From Anaerolineales bacterium (GTDB lineage: Bacteria; Chloroflexota; Anaerolineae; 4572-78; NAK82): a stretch of DNA of 36,718 nucleotides. Positions 1 through 9,177 of the stretch are shown piece after piece (position 1 is the first letter of the stretch; each line of letters starts with the position of its first letter). The notes beneath the pieces were generated by a model, which was not told the DNA's origin, ran no database searches, and saw nothing but the letters and a program-made list of their open reading frames with translations. Made by a program: the position numbers and the translations under genes. The stretch lies in assembly GCA_020343875.1 (NCBI GenBank), contig CP070811.1, positions 1,522,809 to 1,559,526 of the forward strand, given 5' to 3'.

Positions 1-57
1 CTATGCAGTGTGCCACCCCTGCACAGCGGCTGACTTCATTGTTCAGCGATACCTAAA

Positions 58-1365
58 TTAACCCCCATCCTTTAATCGTACAGGCTCCGGGCGGGCATCA
101 AGATGTTGCACCACGGCATCCCGATACGGTTGGGGGATACTGAGACGTCTCAACCCGAATTCCTTTTGTGCCAGGTCCATCAAGATTTGAGCCGGCGACT
201 CGTCGGGAGCGATGCCATAAACTCGCTCTTTAAAGGCCTTGGCGATTTCTTTGGCTACTAGCTTATCCACTTGAAAGTACTTGATCTCCTTGAGAAAATA
301 GTAGATCACGTTCCAGCCGCTCAGAGGCCCCAGCAGAATCTCCGATTCGGTGACGCCAAACTGGTCCAGGGTATGCGCCTCGTAAGCCAGTGCGTCGTTG
401 AGTACCGCCTTTTGGTGGACACCAGCTATGTGCGTACGGTTGGTGAGGCTGACGGGTTCCTTAGACTGGACCAACTTGTTCAGCTTGGAAGCCAGCACAA
501 CGTTAATGGGATACGAGCCACGCAGATGGTAGCCTTCCAACTTGTCGTACTCCCGCTCAATGAACAGATTGAAGAGAAGTGCCGTCATCGAGTTGATGCC
601 CGATCGCTCCCCGATGCCTAGTAGAGTCGTTTGCATGTATCGCGTCCCGTTTTTCACAGCTTCCAGGGCATTCACCAACGCAAGCCCCCGGTCGTCGTGG
701 AAGTGCCCCTCAAGGTCCATTTGCGGGTACCTTTGGCGTAGGGCTTTCACGCGGCGGGCGACGGCAGCCGGGGTCGCTACACCCACCGTGTCAGGCGTGC
801 CCAGGCGATGCACCAGCGGCACGACTTCGTCATATACCCGAAAGAGCTCCTCTTCAGGGGTACGAAAGGCATCTTCGCCGCTGAAGCGCACGACCAGGTG
901 TGGATAATCACGCCGGACCTGTTCGATGAGAGATCGCGCCTGGTGGATGATCTGGTTCAGGCCCTTGCCGTGACCGTTGCGTTGGGCGTGCACCGAGGTT
1001 CCGATGTAAAAATTCAACCCGTCAAAGCCGGCATCGATTGCCGAGCTTACGTCGTCCGGGTGACAGCGGACGTGCGCCAGCAGGAAGGTATAGCCCTTCT
1101 GCGTGATCAACTCATCGCGCACCGACTGAATAGCAACCAGGTCATCTTGTTCTCGGGGGCTTACCATCGGCGCGAATAACTCGACGAATTTGACGCCATA
1201 TATGATGAGTGCCCGCAAGATCTCCATTTTATCTGCCTGGCTGAAGAAATACTTGTGATGATCATGGAGCAACGAGCTCTGTGATCCTTCACGCAGGGTG
1301 GTATCAACGATCTCCAGGTGGCGCGGCATATAACGCCTGAATTGGAAAGGGCTATCGGATGTCAT
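58..1365 (-). CDS. Homocitrate synthase-like HMGL-family enzyme, last gene of the lysine operon
   Basis: 435 residues. The protein begins its TIM barrel with the HMGL/isopropylmalate synthase signature DTTLREGSQ (about residues 21-29) and has the metal-binding motif GHFHDDRG near residue 220, so it condenses acetyl-CoA with a 2-oxo acid. In the LysW pathway the first step is homocitrate synthesis from 2-oxoglutarate, and the position ten bases behind lysK makes this the most likely role. Members of this family are hard to tell from 2-isopropylmalate and citramalate synthases by eye, so the substrate is inferred from context. The C-terminal part (after about residue 300) is not the LeuA-type regulatory domain that I would expect in a full-length LeuA. 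Homoaconitase and homoisocitrate dehydrogenase are not in the window. The 57 bases after the stop show no terminator. Confidence 0.78.
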   Translation of the reverse strand: MTSDSPFQFRRYMPRHLEIVDTTLREGSQSSLLHDHHKYFFSQADKMEILRALIIYGVKFVELFAPMVSPREQDDLVAIQSVRDELITQKGYTFLLAHVRCHPDDVSSAIDAGFDGLNFYIGTSVHAQRNGHGKGLNQIIHQARSLIEQVRRDYPHLVVRFSGEDAFRTPEEELFRVYDEVVPLVHRLGTPDTVGVATPAAVARRVKALRQRYPQMDLEGHFHDDRGLALVNALEAVKNGTRYMQTTLLGIGERSGINSMTALLFNLFIEREYDKLEGYHLRGSYPINVVLASKLNKLVQSKEPVSLTNRTHIAGVHQKAVLNDALAYEAHTLDQFGVTESEILLGPLSGWNVIYYFLKEIKYFQVDKLVAKEIAKAFKERVYGIAPDESPAQILMDLAQKEFGLRRLSIPQPYRDAVVQHLDARPEPVRLKDGG

Positions 1366-1375
1366 AGGCTACTCC

Positions 1376-2542
1376 TCATTGCGTACTCTGGTCGGTCGCA
1401 TTCCTCATCAAAGTTTGTAAAGCAGACCTCAGCACCTGAATGGATCGCAGGTATTCACTCAGGCTGATGCGCTCTTGCGGCGTGTGGTCCAATGCCGAAT
1501 CCCCCGGTCCATAGGCACAAATGGGACAAGCCCAGGCTGGTCCTACGACATTCATATCGGAGGTGCCGGTCTTTAATACGAAACGGGGTTGGCCTGCCTG
1601 CTCCCGGACACTTGCCACCAAAGCTCGCACCAGTAGCGTGTTCTTCTCGTCGCGAAAGGCAACCTCAGCGCCTGAAAAGGTAAGATCGACTGATGGCTGT
1701 GAGCTGGGCGTCAGAGACTGCATGTTGGGAGGCGAGGTTGAGGGGGGCATCTTGGTTTTCAGCCCCCAGCCTCCAGCTTGTAGCAGGCTGCGCAGATCCT
1801 CGGCCAGGGCGGCAGGCGGCAAATCGGGCGGCAGGCGGAAGCCCAGGCTCATCTGGGCTACACCGTAGGCTCCCTGGTCGTGGGTGGCGATGTGCCGCAG
1901 CGATGGAACGAGTTGCTCAAAAGTCCGTCCCCGCCCGGTGTTGAATTCTGCGCAGTGGGCAACAATGGTGTTCCACAGGCCCACTGCCTGCTCGGCGGGA
2001 AGCTGGGTCTGGCTGGCCGAGTGTGCAAAGGGGGCGGTCAGCCGCACTTCGGCCAGCAGCCGCCCCTTATAACCCACAGTGACACGATCCCAACCGCTGG
2101 GCTCACCGTTGATACACAGGTCAGGGGCAGGCCTTTTGGACATCAGGTGGCGCGCGCCATGACTGGTAGCCGCTTCCTCTTTGACGGCGCCGACAACCGC
2201 TACCTGCCAGCCAGCGGATACATCCACGGCAGCCGCGGCGGCCGCAAAGGCACACAGGGAGCCTTTGGCATCTACCGTGCCTCGCCCGTAGAGCCAGTCT
2301 TCTTCCCGGCGCACCGGTAATTCGCCGGGGAAGGTGTCGATATGGCCCAACAGCATCACCTGACGCGGCCCCTCGCCACGCGTGCCGACGGCGTTGCCCG
2401 CAGCGTCCACATGAGCTTCGAAGCTATGAGTGGCTAACCATTTGACCAGGTATGTCGAGGCATCACCCTCTTGGCCTGATGGGCTGGGGATGGACACCAG
2501 GCTCTCCAGTAGGTTGATCGAGTCAAAGGCTGTGTCTCTCAT
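1376..2542 (-). CDS. lysK: [LysW]-lysine hydrolase (M20 peptidase family)
   Basis: 388 residues. It is an M20-family zinc hydrolase: the metal-site segments [10 protein letters not shown] (about 64-73) and [11 protein letters not shown] (about 86-96) are plain, followed by [11 protein letters not shown] and a dimerisation domain. In the LysW route this enzyme cuts lysine from the gamma-carboxyl of the LysW C-terminal glutamate, the last step. The best alternative in the family is acetylornithine or succinyl-diaminopimelate deacylase; the neighbours lysJ, lysZ, lysY, lysX and lysW decide for LysK, possibly also acting on LysW-ornithine. It starts 12 bases after the lysJ stop, so the genes are co-transcribed. 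Confidence 0.86.
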   Translation of the reverse strand: MRDTAFDSINLLESLVSIPSPSGQEGDASTYLVKWLATHSFEAHVDAAGNAVGTRGEGPRQVMLLGHIDTFPGELPVRREEDWLYGRGTVDAKGSLCAFAAAAAAVDVSAGWQVAVVGAVKEEAATSHGARHLMSKRPAPDLCINGEPSGWDRVTVGYKGRLLAEVRLTAPFAHSASQTQLPAEQAVGLWNTIVAHCAEFNTGRGRTFEQLVPSLRHIATHDQGAYGVAQMSLGFRLPPDLPPAALAEDLRSLLQAGGWGLKTKMPPSTSPPNMQSLTPSSQPSVDLTFSGAEVAFRDEKNTLLVRALVASVREQAGQPRFVLKTGTSDMNVVGPAWACPICAYGPGDSALDHTPQERISLSEYLRSIQVLRSALQTLMRNATDQSTQ

Positions 2543-2554
2543 AATTTCTGCCTG

Positions 2555-3781
2555 CTACTCAACCGATCTCTGGTTTCTTTTCTCCAACACCTCTCGCACT
2601 ACTTTCAATACAGCCTCCAGCTCTGCCTCTTCAATCACCAGAGGGGGCAGAAAACGTAACACGGTGGGGCCGGCTGGCAGAACAAGAATGCCCCGGTCCA
2701 TCAACTCTTTTAATATGGGGGTGACGCGCTGCCGCACCTCGACACCGACCATGAGGCCCCAACCACGTACTTCTCGTACCAGGGGCGACTGGATAGCACG
2801 TAGGCCAGCCATAAACCTCTCTCCCAAGCGGGCGGCACGGGCAGGCAAATCTTCGTCGGCCAGGGTTCGTAACACGGCCTGGCTGGCGGCACAGGCTAGT
2901 GGATTGCCACCAAAGGTAGACCCGTGGGCCCCGATGGGTAGTGTGCCCAGCGACTCGCGCCAGACCACTGCTCCCATTGGCAAGCCGCCTCCCAATGCCT
3001 TTCCCAGGCAGAGCACGTCGGGGGCCATGCCCACGTGCTCGTAGGCGAACCAACGGCCGGTGCGTCCCAATCCGGTCTGCACCTCGTCCACGATAAGCAA
3101 TGCGCCTCGCTCGTCGCATAGGCGGCGCAGCCCCTGGAAGTAGTCGACATCTCCGGGGCGGACACCTCCCTCTCCTTGCACAATCTCCACCAGTAGCGCC
3201 GCTGTGTGGTCGGTAATCACCTCCGCCATCGCCTCCAGGTCATTGAAGGGAACGTGGTTGAAGCCGGGGACCAGTGGGGCGAATGGCTTGCGGTATTCTT
3301 CGTTCCAGGTAGCGCTCAGGGCACCCAGCGTGCGCCCATGAAAGCCGCGCATGGTAGCCACCACCTCGGCCCGGCCGGTGAAGAAGCGGGCGGCTTTAAT
3401 GGCCCCTTCTATCGCTTCAGCGCCAGAGTTGCAGAGGAAAACTTGCTTCAGATCGCCAGGGATGTGAGCTGTCAATTCTACCAGCAGCGCGGCTCGCTGG
3501 TCGTTGTAGAGGGCCTCACTACAGGTTACCAGCTTGGCAGCCTGATCTTGAATGGCGGCTGTCACAGCCGGGTGGCAGTGGCCTAAGTTGGCCACACCGT
3601 GCCCGCTCATACAGTCTATGTATTGACGCCCGTCGGCATCCCATACCCGAGCCCCCTGGCCACGCACTAGCGCGATAGGTCGCTTCTGGTAAGCGCCAGA
3701 GGTGTAGGTATTCTCAGCAGTGATGATGTCACCTGTTCTTACTGGCTGCGTATGATGTGCTACATACTGCGAGTCATGCAT
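2555..3781 (-). CDS. lysJ: [LysW]-aminoadipate semialdehyde transaminase
   Basis: 408 residues, class III PLP aminotransferase of the acetylornithine transaminase type. Visible are CMSGHGVANLGHCHP near the N-terminus, CNSGAEAIEGAIKAAR, the DEVQTGLGRTG motif holding the PLP-contacting Asp, and the Schiff-base lysine in LGKALGGGLPMGA. It would aminate LysW-bound aminoadipate semialdehyde to LysW-lysine. The start overlaps the lysZ stop by 8 bases, a sign of coupled translation. It could also take part in arginine synthesis by acting on LysW-glutamate semialdehyde, as shown for archaeal relatives; the sequence alone does not decide. Confidence 0.88.
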   Translation of the reverse strand: MHDSQYVAHHTQPVRTGDIITAENTYTSGAYQKRPIALVRGQGARVWDADGRQYIDCMSGHGVANLGHCHPAVTAAIQDQAAKLVTCSEALYNDQRAALLVELTAHIPGDLKQVFLCNSGAEAIEGAIKAARFFTGRAEVVATMRGFHGRTLGALSATWNEEYRKPFAPLVPGFNHVPFNDLEAMAEVITDHTAALLVEIVQGEGGVRPGDVDYFQGLRRLCDERGALLIVDEVQTGLGRTGRWFAYEHVGMAPDVLCLGKALGGGLPMGAVVWRESLGTLPIGAHGSTFGGNPLACAASQAVLRTLADEDLPARAARLGERFMAGLRAIQSPLVREVRGWGLMVGVEVRQRVTPILKELMDRGILVLPAGPTVLRFLPPLVIEEAELEAVLKVVREVLEKRNQRSVE

Positions 3782-4640
3782 TGGTTTTTGCTTCCTTCTG
3801 TTGGGTCGTTTTACTGCTGCCCTGTTGGGTTCCTGGCCCTATTAGGGTTCCTGCGCCTGCCAGTGCCTGGCGCACCGGCTGATTGGGTCGCCCATCCGCG
3901 AAGACAACGCGCGTCACGCCTCCAGCCAGGGCTTCGCTGGCGCCCATAACCTTCTTCTTCATCCTGTCTTGAGCAATTGCCATGAACTCTTCCAACCGTC
4001 CAGCGGGGATGTGACGAATCAGGCTGCTCTCGTCAGGGAAACGTTCAAGAAGACCGGGTACGTTAGAGAGGATGACCAGCGTCTCGGCATTCAGCGCCAC
4101 GGCAGTAGCCGCTGCTGCGCGGTCACCATCCACGTTGATGGCCTCCCCCTCGTAAGACATGGCTGGGGGGGTCAACACTGGCGTGTAGCCGGCATCCAGC
4201 AGGGAGTTCAGCAAGGACACATTCACTTGCTCCACCCGGCCAGTGTAATCGTCACGCAATACCCGCCGCCTCCCACTGTCGTCTATAATCTTGATGGCCG
4301 CTTTGCGGGGGCCTTGCCATAGGCGTCCATCCAGCCCACTTAGGCCTAGTGCATTCACACCTCGAAGCTGCAGCGCTTCCACCAATCCTTTGTTAACTTG
4401 ACCGCAATAGACCATCTCGAAGATTTCCAGCGTACGACGGTCGGTGCGACGGCTGGTGTAACCACTGACAGATTCTATGAACTGGGGCGGATGGCCCAGC
4501 GCGGTAGCAACTTGATTGGTTAACGCCGAGCCGCCGTGGACGATAACCAGGCGTTGTTCTTCTCCCACCAATGCCGCCACGTCGTCGGCGATGGCGTTAT
4601 AGTTCATACCTTCGGCCCCGCCGATCTTGAGCACGATCAT
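3774..4640 (-). CDS. lysZ: [LysW]-aminoadipate kinase
   Basis: 288 residues, amino acid kinase family close to N-acetylglutamate kinase. It opens MIVLKIGGAEG (phosphate-binding GG), has VIVHGGSAL near residue 40 and an aminoadipate/glutamate-binding middle part NVDGDRAAAATAVAL near residue 170. It phosphorylates the side-chain carboxyl of LysW-bound aminoadipate. I chose the ATG at 4640 because AGGAG lies nine bases upstream; an in-frame ATG at 4661 would add seven residues and has no better ribosome site. The 3' end overlaps lysJ. 73 bases separate it from lysY. Confidence 0.88.
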   Translation of the reverse strand: MIVLKIGGAEGMNYNAIADDVAALVGEEQRLVIVHGGSALTNQVATALGHPPQFIESVSGYTSRRTDRRTLEIFEMVYCGQVNKGLVEALQLRGVNALGLSGLDGRLWQGPRKAAIKIIDDSGRRRVLRDDYTGRVEQVNVSLLNSLLDAGYTPVLTPPAMSYEGEAINVDGDRAAAATAVALNAETLVILSNVPGLLERFPDESSLIRHIPAGRLEEFMAIAQDRMKKKVMGASEALAGGVTRVVFADGRPNQPVRQALAGAGTLIGPGTQQGSSKTTQQKEAKTNA

Positions 4641-4713
4641 AGACTCTCTCTCCTGGTTCAAATCTACACATGAAACGATAAGTAAGGGTGGCTGCCGGTG
4701 TGTGGCGGATTCG

Positions 4714-5787
4714 CTAAATTGGGTGCAGCCCAGGGAAGGTCAATCCAGCCCTTTCGGCCCAGCCCATCATTACGTTCAGCGTCTGTACCGCGCTGCCGGC
4801 GGCCCCTTTCATAAGGTTATCTATAGCAGCCATGACCACCACCCGGCCCGTGTGCTGGTCCACCTCAAAGCCCACATCGCAATAGTTGGAACCAGCCAGC
4901 AGTTTGGGCTCCGGATAGCGGTGAAGGCCGGTTCGGCTCTTGACCAGCCTGACGAAGGGCTCGTCTCGGTAGGCGGCTCGATACAGTTCCCAGATCTCCT
5001 TCTCCTCCACATTGTGGTTCAGGAAGCAATGACAGGTTGCCAGTACACCGCGCACCAACTCCACCGCCGTCACTGAAAAGTGCAAGTCAAACGTGTCACC
5101 CAAAGCTTGGGTTACTTCTGCTTGATGTCGATGACCGGTTGGCTTGAAGGAGCGAACGACGCCACTTCGCTCGGGGTGATGCGAGCTGGCAGTGTACTGA
5201 GTGCCGGCCTCTGACGATCCGACCTTCACGTCGACCACGGCCCGAGCAAGCAAACCCGAATCGGCTAGAGGGGCCAGGGCTAGAATAGTGGCGGTGGCGT
5301 TGCAGCCGACCCCGCTGGCATAACAGGCGCCGGTTAGCGCCCCCCGATAACGCTCTGGTAGTCCATACACAAAGCGGCTTATCCAGTCCGGAGCGGGATG
5401 TTTGGCTCCATACCAATGGGCGTAGCCGGCTAGGTCGCTCAGACGAAAGTCAGCCGAGCAGTCTATGATCCGGCCAGCCAACCCGGCGTAGTGTTCGATG
5501 CTGCGTGCCGACTGACCGTGGGGCATGGCCAGAAACAGCACATCGACGGGAGCCAGGGCGTCGGGGTGGACGAACTGAAGTGAGCTTATCCCCCTTAGGT
5601 TAGGGTGGACCGTGTGGATATAACGCCCCGCCTGGCTGCTGGATGTGACTTGGGCAACTCTCACCCTCGGGTGGAAGAGCAGCAGCCGCAGCAGTTCGCC
5701 GCCCACGTAACCGCTGCCACCAACAATACTCACCAGCGTTGGGGTCGAGTGACTGGTCTCACTATCAACCTGCGCCTCAGCCTCCAC
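4714..5787 (-). CDS. lysY: [LysW]-aminoadipate 6-phosphate reductase
   Basis: 357 residues from a GTG start. The N-terminal NADP fold is [17 protein letters not shown], and the catalytic cysteine sits in [18 protein letters not shown], as in the ArgC/LysY family. It reduces the acyl phosphate made by LysZ to the semialdehyde, still bound to LysW. The GTG at 5787 is preceded by GGAGGT five bases upstream and overlaps the lysX stop by eleven bases (overlapped translation); an ATG at 5805 and the longer frame up to 5943 lie inside lysX and would add a non-conserved stretch. Next to lysX and lysW, so LysY is favoured over ArgC. Confidence 0.87.
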   Translation of the reverse strand: MEAEAQVDSETSHSTPTLVSIVGGSGYVGGELLRLLLFHPRVRVAQVTSSSQAGRYIHTVHPNLRGISSLQFVHPDALAPVDVLFLAMPHGQSARSIEHYAGLAGRIIDCSADFRLSDLAGYAHWYGAKHPAPDWISRFVYGLPERYRGALTGACYASGVGCNATATILALAPLADSGLLARAVVDVKVGSSEAGTQYTASSHHPERSGVVRSFKPTGHRHQAEVTQALGDTFDLHFSVTAVELVRGVLATCHCFLNHNVEEKEIWELYRAAYRDEPFVRLVKSRTGLHRYPEPKLLAGSNYCDVGFEVDQHTGRVVVMAAIDNLMKGAAGSAVQTLNVMMGWAERAGLTFPGLHPI

Positions 5788-6652
5788 GCGCCACCTCCAG
5801 CGCATAGTCCGCAATCCTTCCCGGGATATCAACACCCGTGGTGTCAATGCTGTTGCGAAATTCCATGGTATGGTTGACCTCGTTGACCAGCAGGCGGCCA
5901 TCTGGGGTTTCCAGTATATCCACAGCCAGCACGCCTCCACCAACAGCCTGAGCTGCCCTCAACGACAGCTCGTGGATTGGGGGCGTGACAGGGCAATTGC
6001 TGGCGTGCCCGCCCCGGGCGGTGTTGGTGATCCAATGGCTCGAGTGGCGGTAGATGGCACAAATGACTTCGTCGGCCACCACGAAGGTGCGGATGTCACG
6101 GGCTGGCTTGTCCACATATTCCTGCACGTAATAGACGTGGTGCTGGTAGCTACCTAACATCTGCTTGTGTTCCAGAATCGTCTCGGCGGCCTGACGATCG
6201 TTCACCTTACTTAGCAGGCGTCCCCAGGAGCCGATAGCCGGCTTGAGAACGGCCGGATAACCCATCTCTTCAATGGCCTCCAATGCTGACTCGGGCGTGA
6301 AGGCGACCTTTACGCGCGGGGTGGCGACTCCTTTCCGGATCAGAGCTGAGGTAGTGGCCAACTTGTCACCGCAGGTCTGCACTACCTCCACATGGTTGAT
6401 GGTGCGCACGCCCCAGTCGTCTAACACACGTAGAGCGGCCAATGCTCGCGATTGGGTGATGCACCGTTCCAGGATCGCGTCATATTTACCCCAGCCGTTG
6501 CGATGCAGATCAAAGACAATCTCTCGATCGTCGCGAACGTCGATTGTTACACCTCGCGCCGCGAATGCCTGTAATAACAATTTCTCTTCCATACGCACGC
6601 GAGACAACAACATCGCAATACGTGGCGTTTTCACAAGGTGTGATTGGCCCAT
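5777..6652 (-). CDS. lysX: [LysW]-2-aminoadipate ligase, ATP-grasp enzyme
   Basis: 291 residues, RimK/LysX-type ATP-grasp ligase. It joins the alpha-amino group of 2-aminoadipate to the C-terminal glutamate of LysW. Visible are the family end [20 protein letters not shown] (metal and substrate site), [17 protein letters not shown] in the ATP lid region and [18 protein letters not shown]. The ATG at 6652 is chosen because AAGGAGGT lies five bases before it; a frame extension to 6685 would run into the heptamer repeat and lacks a site. LysX and ArgX differ in a few substrate-loop residues which I cannot score reliably; the lysine-rich leader in front of the operon supports lysine. Confidence 0.9.
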   Translation of the reverse strand: MGQSHLVKTPRIAMLLSRVRMEEKLLLQAFAARGVTIDVRDDREIVFDLHRNGWGKYDAILERCITQSRALAALRVLDDWGVRTINHVEVVQTCGDKLATTSALIRKGVATPRVKVAFTPESALEAIEEMGYPAVLKPAIGSWGRLLSKVNDRQAAETILEHKQMLGSYQHHVYYVQEYVDKPARDIRTFVVADEVICAIYRHSSHWITNTARGGHASNCPVTPPIHELSLRAAQAVGGGVLAVDILETPDGRLLVNEVNHTMEFRNSIDTTGVDIPGRIADYALEVARGG

Positions 6653-6670
6653 AGGGACCTCCTTTTTCTG

Positions 6671-6698
6671 GCAGGTAGCAGGCAACAGGTAACAGGTT
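6671..6698. repeat. Four tandem heptamers between lysW and lysX
   Basis: Units are GCAGGTA, GCAGGCA, ACAGGTA and ACAGGTT in a row. A related sequence in opposite orientation (CACCTGCTATTTGTTATC, about 6718-6735) follows, so the 108-base lysW-lysX gap may fold. Similar gcaggta/acaggta heptamers occur between genes in several bacteria; function unknown. Confidence 0.75.
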
Positions 6699-6760
6699 CC
6701 CAGCCTCAGTCCTTATCACCTGCTATTTGTTATCCTCATCCGTTGCTCGAATGGCTCCCC

Positions 6761-6934
6761 TCACTCTCCCCAATCTTCTTCCTCCTCTGGGGCCAGATCC
6801 AGCCTGAGCGGGTCAAGGCTCATTACCTCCAATTCGACGCCACAGTCGGGACATTGGAGGATTTCGCCTTCTAGTGCATCATCGGTCACGCTGATATCGG
6901 CAGCACACTCCGGGCAGGTTGCCTGATTACTCAT
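6761..6934 (-). CDS. lysW: LysW amino-group carrier protein
   Basis: 57 residues. It has two zinc-knuckle pairs, CPEC (residues 7-10) and CPDC (28-31), an acidic body and the diagnostic C-terminus EEEDWGE; in LysW proteins the last Glu (EDWGE) is the attachment point for 2-aminoadipate. All intermediates from LysX to LysK are carried on this glutamate. AAAGGAG stands about eight bases before the ATG. It is the first structural gene of the lysine operon and follows the leader-peptide attenuator directly, so its transcription is the controlled step. Length and ending agree with the known family (about 54-60 residues). Confidence 0.96.
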   Translation of the reverse strand: MSNQATCPECAADISVTDDALEGEILQCPDCGVELEVMSLDPLRLDLAPEEEEDWGE

Positions 6935-6964
6935 CCTTTGGTCTCCTTTCCAATATTAATGGTT

Positions 6965-7063
6965 AAAAACAAAAACCGCCGCTCCTTGAAGGATCTGGAG
7001 CGCCGGTATACCTCCCTGGCTTGCTTGCGCAGGCCAACACGACTATCCAGACCCGTGGTCCGG
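6965..7063 (-). promoter_or_regulatory. Lysine attenuator: three alternative hairpins ending in a terminator
   Basis: Read on the minus strand. Pause hairpin: CCGGACC-acg-GGTCTGG (7063-7047, 7 pairs with one G-U). Antiterminator: GGGTCTGGA (7054-7046) with TCCAGATCC (6999-6991), 9 pairs with one G-U. Terminator: CCGGCGCTCC (7006-6997) with GGAGCGGCGG (6985-6976), one mismatch, followed by TTTTTGTTTTT. The three compete as in trp-type attenuators. The second Lys-Lys pair of the leader peptide ends at base 7064, directly against the pause hairpin, so a ribosome stalled for lysyl-tRNA would block it and favour the antiterminator. Confidence 0.85.
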
Positions 7064-7102
7064 CTTCTTGGTGGCCTTCTTGATGAACAGGTTAGTGGTC
7101 AT
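7043..7102 (-). CDS. Lysine leader peptide of the lysW operon
   Basis: 19 residues, MTTNLFIKKATKKPDHGSG, stop TAG. Four lysines, all AAG, in two adjacent pairs (codons 8-9 and 12-13), which is far above chance. GAGG lies ten bases upstream (weak site). The start is about 22 bases from the expected transcript start. Together with the overlapping competing hairpins this is a leader peptide sensing charged lysyl-tRNA. No homology search was possible; the call rests on composition, placement and RNA structure. Confidence 0.85.
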   Translation of the reverse strand: MTTNLFIKKATKKPDHGSG

Positions 7103-7130
7103 ATGTAAAGTGCCTCATTCAATCTGTGGA

Positions 7131-7159
7131 ACGATATCACAAAGCTGGCGGCTTGTCAA
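7131..7159 (-). promoter_or_regulatory. Promoter of the lysine leader/lysW operon
   Basis: TTGACA (7159-7154), 17-base spacer, TATCGT (7136-7131). It overlaps the end of the JAMM gene, so the lysine operon has its own start although it lies behind another minus-strand gene. Confidence 0.78.
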
Positions 7160-7622
7160 TGGAGGTTTTTGTAATTTCTGGCTGCAGATATGCCGGCTGG
7201 GTGCCGGTGGCCCCCGAAGGTATTACCTTGAAATTCACCTCTGAGACTTGCCTATCGGATATGCAGAAGGTGCGAAAGACCGGGTTTTCTTTGTCCACCA
7301 GGGAGACAATGCCGTACACTGCCTCCGGGTAGTAGGCCATGGATAGGTCGGTGGGCGATGGGTAGGCCGGGCTGTTGGGGTGAGAATGGTAGATGCCGAG
7401 CAATTCCAGCCCCTGTTTTTCTATCGCCTGGAAGTAACGCAGTTGGTCATGGGGGTCCATCAGATACTTAACTGCCGGGTTTTCAGCCACATTGGACGCC
7501 GGCAGGACCTGAATCACACGCCCGGCAACGCCAGCCAAGAGCCCGCAGGCCTCGTTGGGGTCTTCCGCTTGGGTATGGACAAAGATTTGAGCAAGCTGCG
7601 CGTCTGTCAGTATTAGTGTCAC
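7137..7622 (-). CDS. JAMM/MPN metallopeptidase, Mec-like (M67 family)
   Basis: 161 residues. The zinc JAMM motif is complete: E24 in NEACGLL, then H79-S-H81-x7-S89-x2-D92. In Mycobacterium the relative Mec cuts the cysteine off CysO-Cys, and in Pseudomonas QbsD trims a two-residue tail from a sulfur carrier. This genome has a CysO-like carrier with a two-residue tail at 17891-18169 plus CysM, so this enzyme is the likely processing and/or release protease, although it lies 10 kb away and on the other strand. It is followed by the lysine operon; action on LysW cannot be excluded but LysK already does that. The mrp gene is 13 bases upstream, probably same transcript. Confidence 0.82.
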   Translation of the reverse strand: MTLILTDAQLAQIFVHTQAEDPNEACGLLAGVAGRVIQVLPASNVAENPAVKYLMDPHDQLRYFQAIEKQGLELLGIYHSHPNSPAYPSPTDLSMAYYPEAVYGIVSLVDKENPVFRTFCISDRQVSEVNFKVIPSGATGTQPAYLQPEITKTSIDKPPAL

Positions 7623-7635
7623 GTCGCGGTCTCAA

Positions 7636-8739
7636 TTAGCTATTCAGCATGGGCAGGCTAGGATCGGCCTTGAACTCAATCGGCAATGGGCTACTCATGT
7701 TCTGGACGCTGATAGCTGCCGCTACTTTGGTGGCTATCTCGCTGATGGCAATGGCTGCTGGTGACTCCGGTTCGGAGATGACCACCGGTTCTCCACTGTC
7801 GCCACCGGCGCGCACCACCGGGTCAATAGGTACATCACCCAGGAAAGGTACATTCATGCGCCTGGCTACCACCCTACCGCCACCGTGGCTGAAAATGTCG
7901 GTCCGCTCGCCGCAATGTCCACACACGAAATAACTCATATTCTCGATAACCCCCAGCACAGGCACCTCAAGATGCGCGAACATGCCGATGCCCTTAACTA
8001 CGTCGGCCAGGGCCACGTCCTGAGGCGTAGTGACGATAATGGCTCCGGTCAGCGATAGCGATTGGGCCAGGCTCAAACTGGCATCGCCGGTGCCTGGGGG
8101 CAGGTCCACTACCAGGTAGTCCAGGTCTCCCCATTCCACGTCGCTGAGAAACTGGCGCAATGCGCTGTGGATCATGGGACCACGCCAGATGATCGGAGTA
8201 TCTTCCTCTACCAGAAAACCCATTGACATTAGCTTGATACCATAGCCCTGTGGGGGCAGGATGCGCCCGTTGGCTGCCCGGGGGCGTTCGTGAACGCCCA
8301 TCATCAGCGGGATGTTAGGGCCATATATGTCAGCATCTAAGAGGCCGACAGTGGCACCACTTTGGGCCAGGGCCAGAGCCAGGTTGGTGGCCATGGTGCT
8401 TTTGCCCACGCCCCCTTTGCCGCTGGCCACAGCGATGGCATTCTTGACACCGATGTCCATCTTGCTCAGCAGGCGGCGGTCGCCGGGCACGCTGGCGTCG
8501 AAACTTACGTTCACAGCCTTTACACCAGGTATCGACATGGCTGCTGCGCGCGCTTCTTCTTCCATTTGATTCTTGAGCGGGCAGGCGGGGGTGGTCAGCA
8601 TAATCGTGAAGTCAACCGTACCCTGGCTGATCTTCAGGTCACGCACCATGTTGAGTGTGACCAGGTCTTTGTGTAATTCGGGTTCAATGACGTGGCTAAG
8701 TGCCTGCATCACCTGAGCTTCAGTGGGATTAGATGTCAT
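7636..8739 (-). CDS. mrp: Mrp/ApbC-type P-loop ATPase, Fe-S cluster carrier
   Basis: 367 residues. An N-terminal MIP18/DUF59 domain (about 1-85, with [10 protein letters not shown]) is fused to a ParA/MinD-like P-loop ATPase with Walker A GKGGVGKS (107-114), DLPPGTGDA and, near residue 270, the bridging CGHC that binds a 4Fe-4S cluster at the dimer interface. It transfers Fe-S clusters to target proteins. AGGAG lies six bases before the ATG. Placement near sufR and the suf operon fits a joint Fe-S role. Confidence 0.92.
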   Translation of the reverse strand: MTSNPTEAQVMQALSHVIEPELHKDLVTLNMVRDLKISQGTVDFTIMLTTPACPLKNQMEEEARAAAMSIPGVKAVNVSFDASVPGDRRLLSKMDIGVKNAIAVASGKGGVGKSTMATNLALALAQSGATVGLLDADIYGPNIPLMMGVHERPRAANGRILPPQGYGIKLMSMGFLVEEDTPIIWRGPMIHSALRQFLSDVEWGDLDYLVVDLPPGTGDASLSLAQSLSLTGAIIVTTPQDVALADVVKGIGMFAHLEVPVLGVIENMSYFVCGHCGERTDIFSHGGGRVVARRMNVPFLGDVPIDPVVRAGGDSGEPVVISEPESPAAIAISEIATKVAAAISVQNMSSPLPIEFKADPSLPMLNS

Positions 8740-8796
8740 GCCGTTCTCCTGAACTGAACATATTGGATCAGCATAGAATTGGGAATCTAGTCTTGT

Positions 8797-9054
8797 CTAG
8801 CTATCATCAGCACGTACGACCCCGGCATTGCAGTCATTCAACATATCCACCATGTCTATCTGTTTCTGAGCTGCCATAGAGGCACCTTTAGCCAGGGCTA
8901 TAACAGTCAGCAGCAATGCCAGGACCAAGCCCGCAGCTGGCCACCAGTAATTGAGTGGCCCCCAAGCCGGGCGAGAAATTGCCACGCCAATTATACCTAA
9001 AACGGAAATACCTGCCACAATCAAGGCCACATTCGTGATTCTTTTGGGAGACAT
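8797..9054 (-). CDS. Small two-helix membrane protein of unknown function
   Basis: 85 residues. Two hydrophobic helices, about residues 8-27 and 37-56, separated by a short loop with Pro and Trp, then a polar C-terminal tail with two Asp-rich spots. No family recognised. The ribosome site is weak (no clear GGAGG), so the start is uncertain. It lies between mrp and sufR on the same strand. Confidence 0.58.
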   Translation of the reverse strand: MSPKRITNVALIVAGISVLGIIGVAISRPAWGPLNYWWPAAGLVLALLLTVIALAKGASMAAQKQIDMVDMLNDCNAGVVRADDS

Positions 9055-9101
9055 AGGTTCAGCACCTGTCGAGGATAGAAGGTGAATAAACAGGCCGCCA
9101 C

Positions 9102-9171
9102 GAGGCAGGATATCAGGTAGTGCTGGCTAAAACACTGAAGATTTTTCTTTATTAGCCTGGGACCCTGCCTC
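9102..9171. repeat. Nested inverted repeat downstream of sufR
   Basis: Outer arms GAGGCAGG (9102-9109) and CCTGCCTC (9164-9171); inner arms GGCTAA (9125-9130) and TTAGCC (9152-9157). It lies 6 bases beyond the sufR stop and could end sufR transcription, but there is no clean T run after the outer stem on the minus strand. Confidence 0.55.
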
Positions 9172-9177
9172 CTCGCT

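Noticed and set aside
4714..5943. Longer lysY starting at 5943
   Set aside because: The extra 52 residues lie within lysX in another frame, and a GTG with a perfect ribosome site at 5787 begins just before the conserved nucleotide-binding motif.
6998..7020. AGGGAGGTATACCGG in the lysine leader, like a T-box core
   Set aside because: The consensus AGGGTGGNACCGCG is not met and the competing hairpins with the Lys-rich peptide give a complete explanation.
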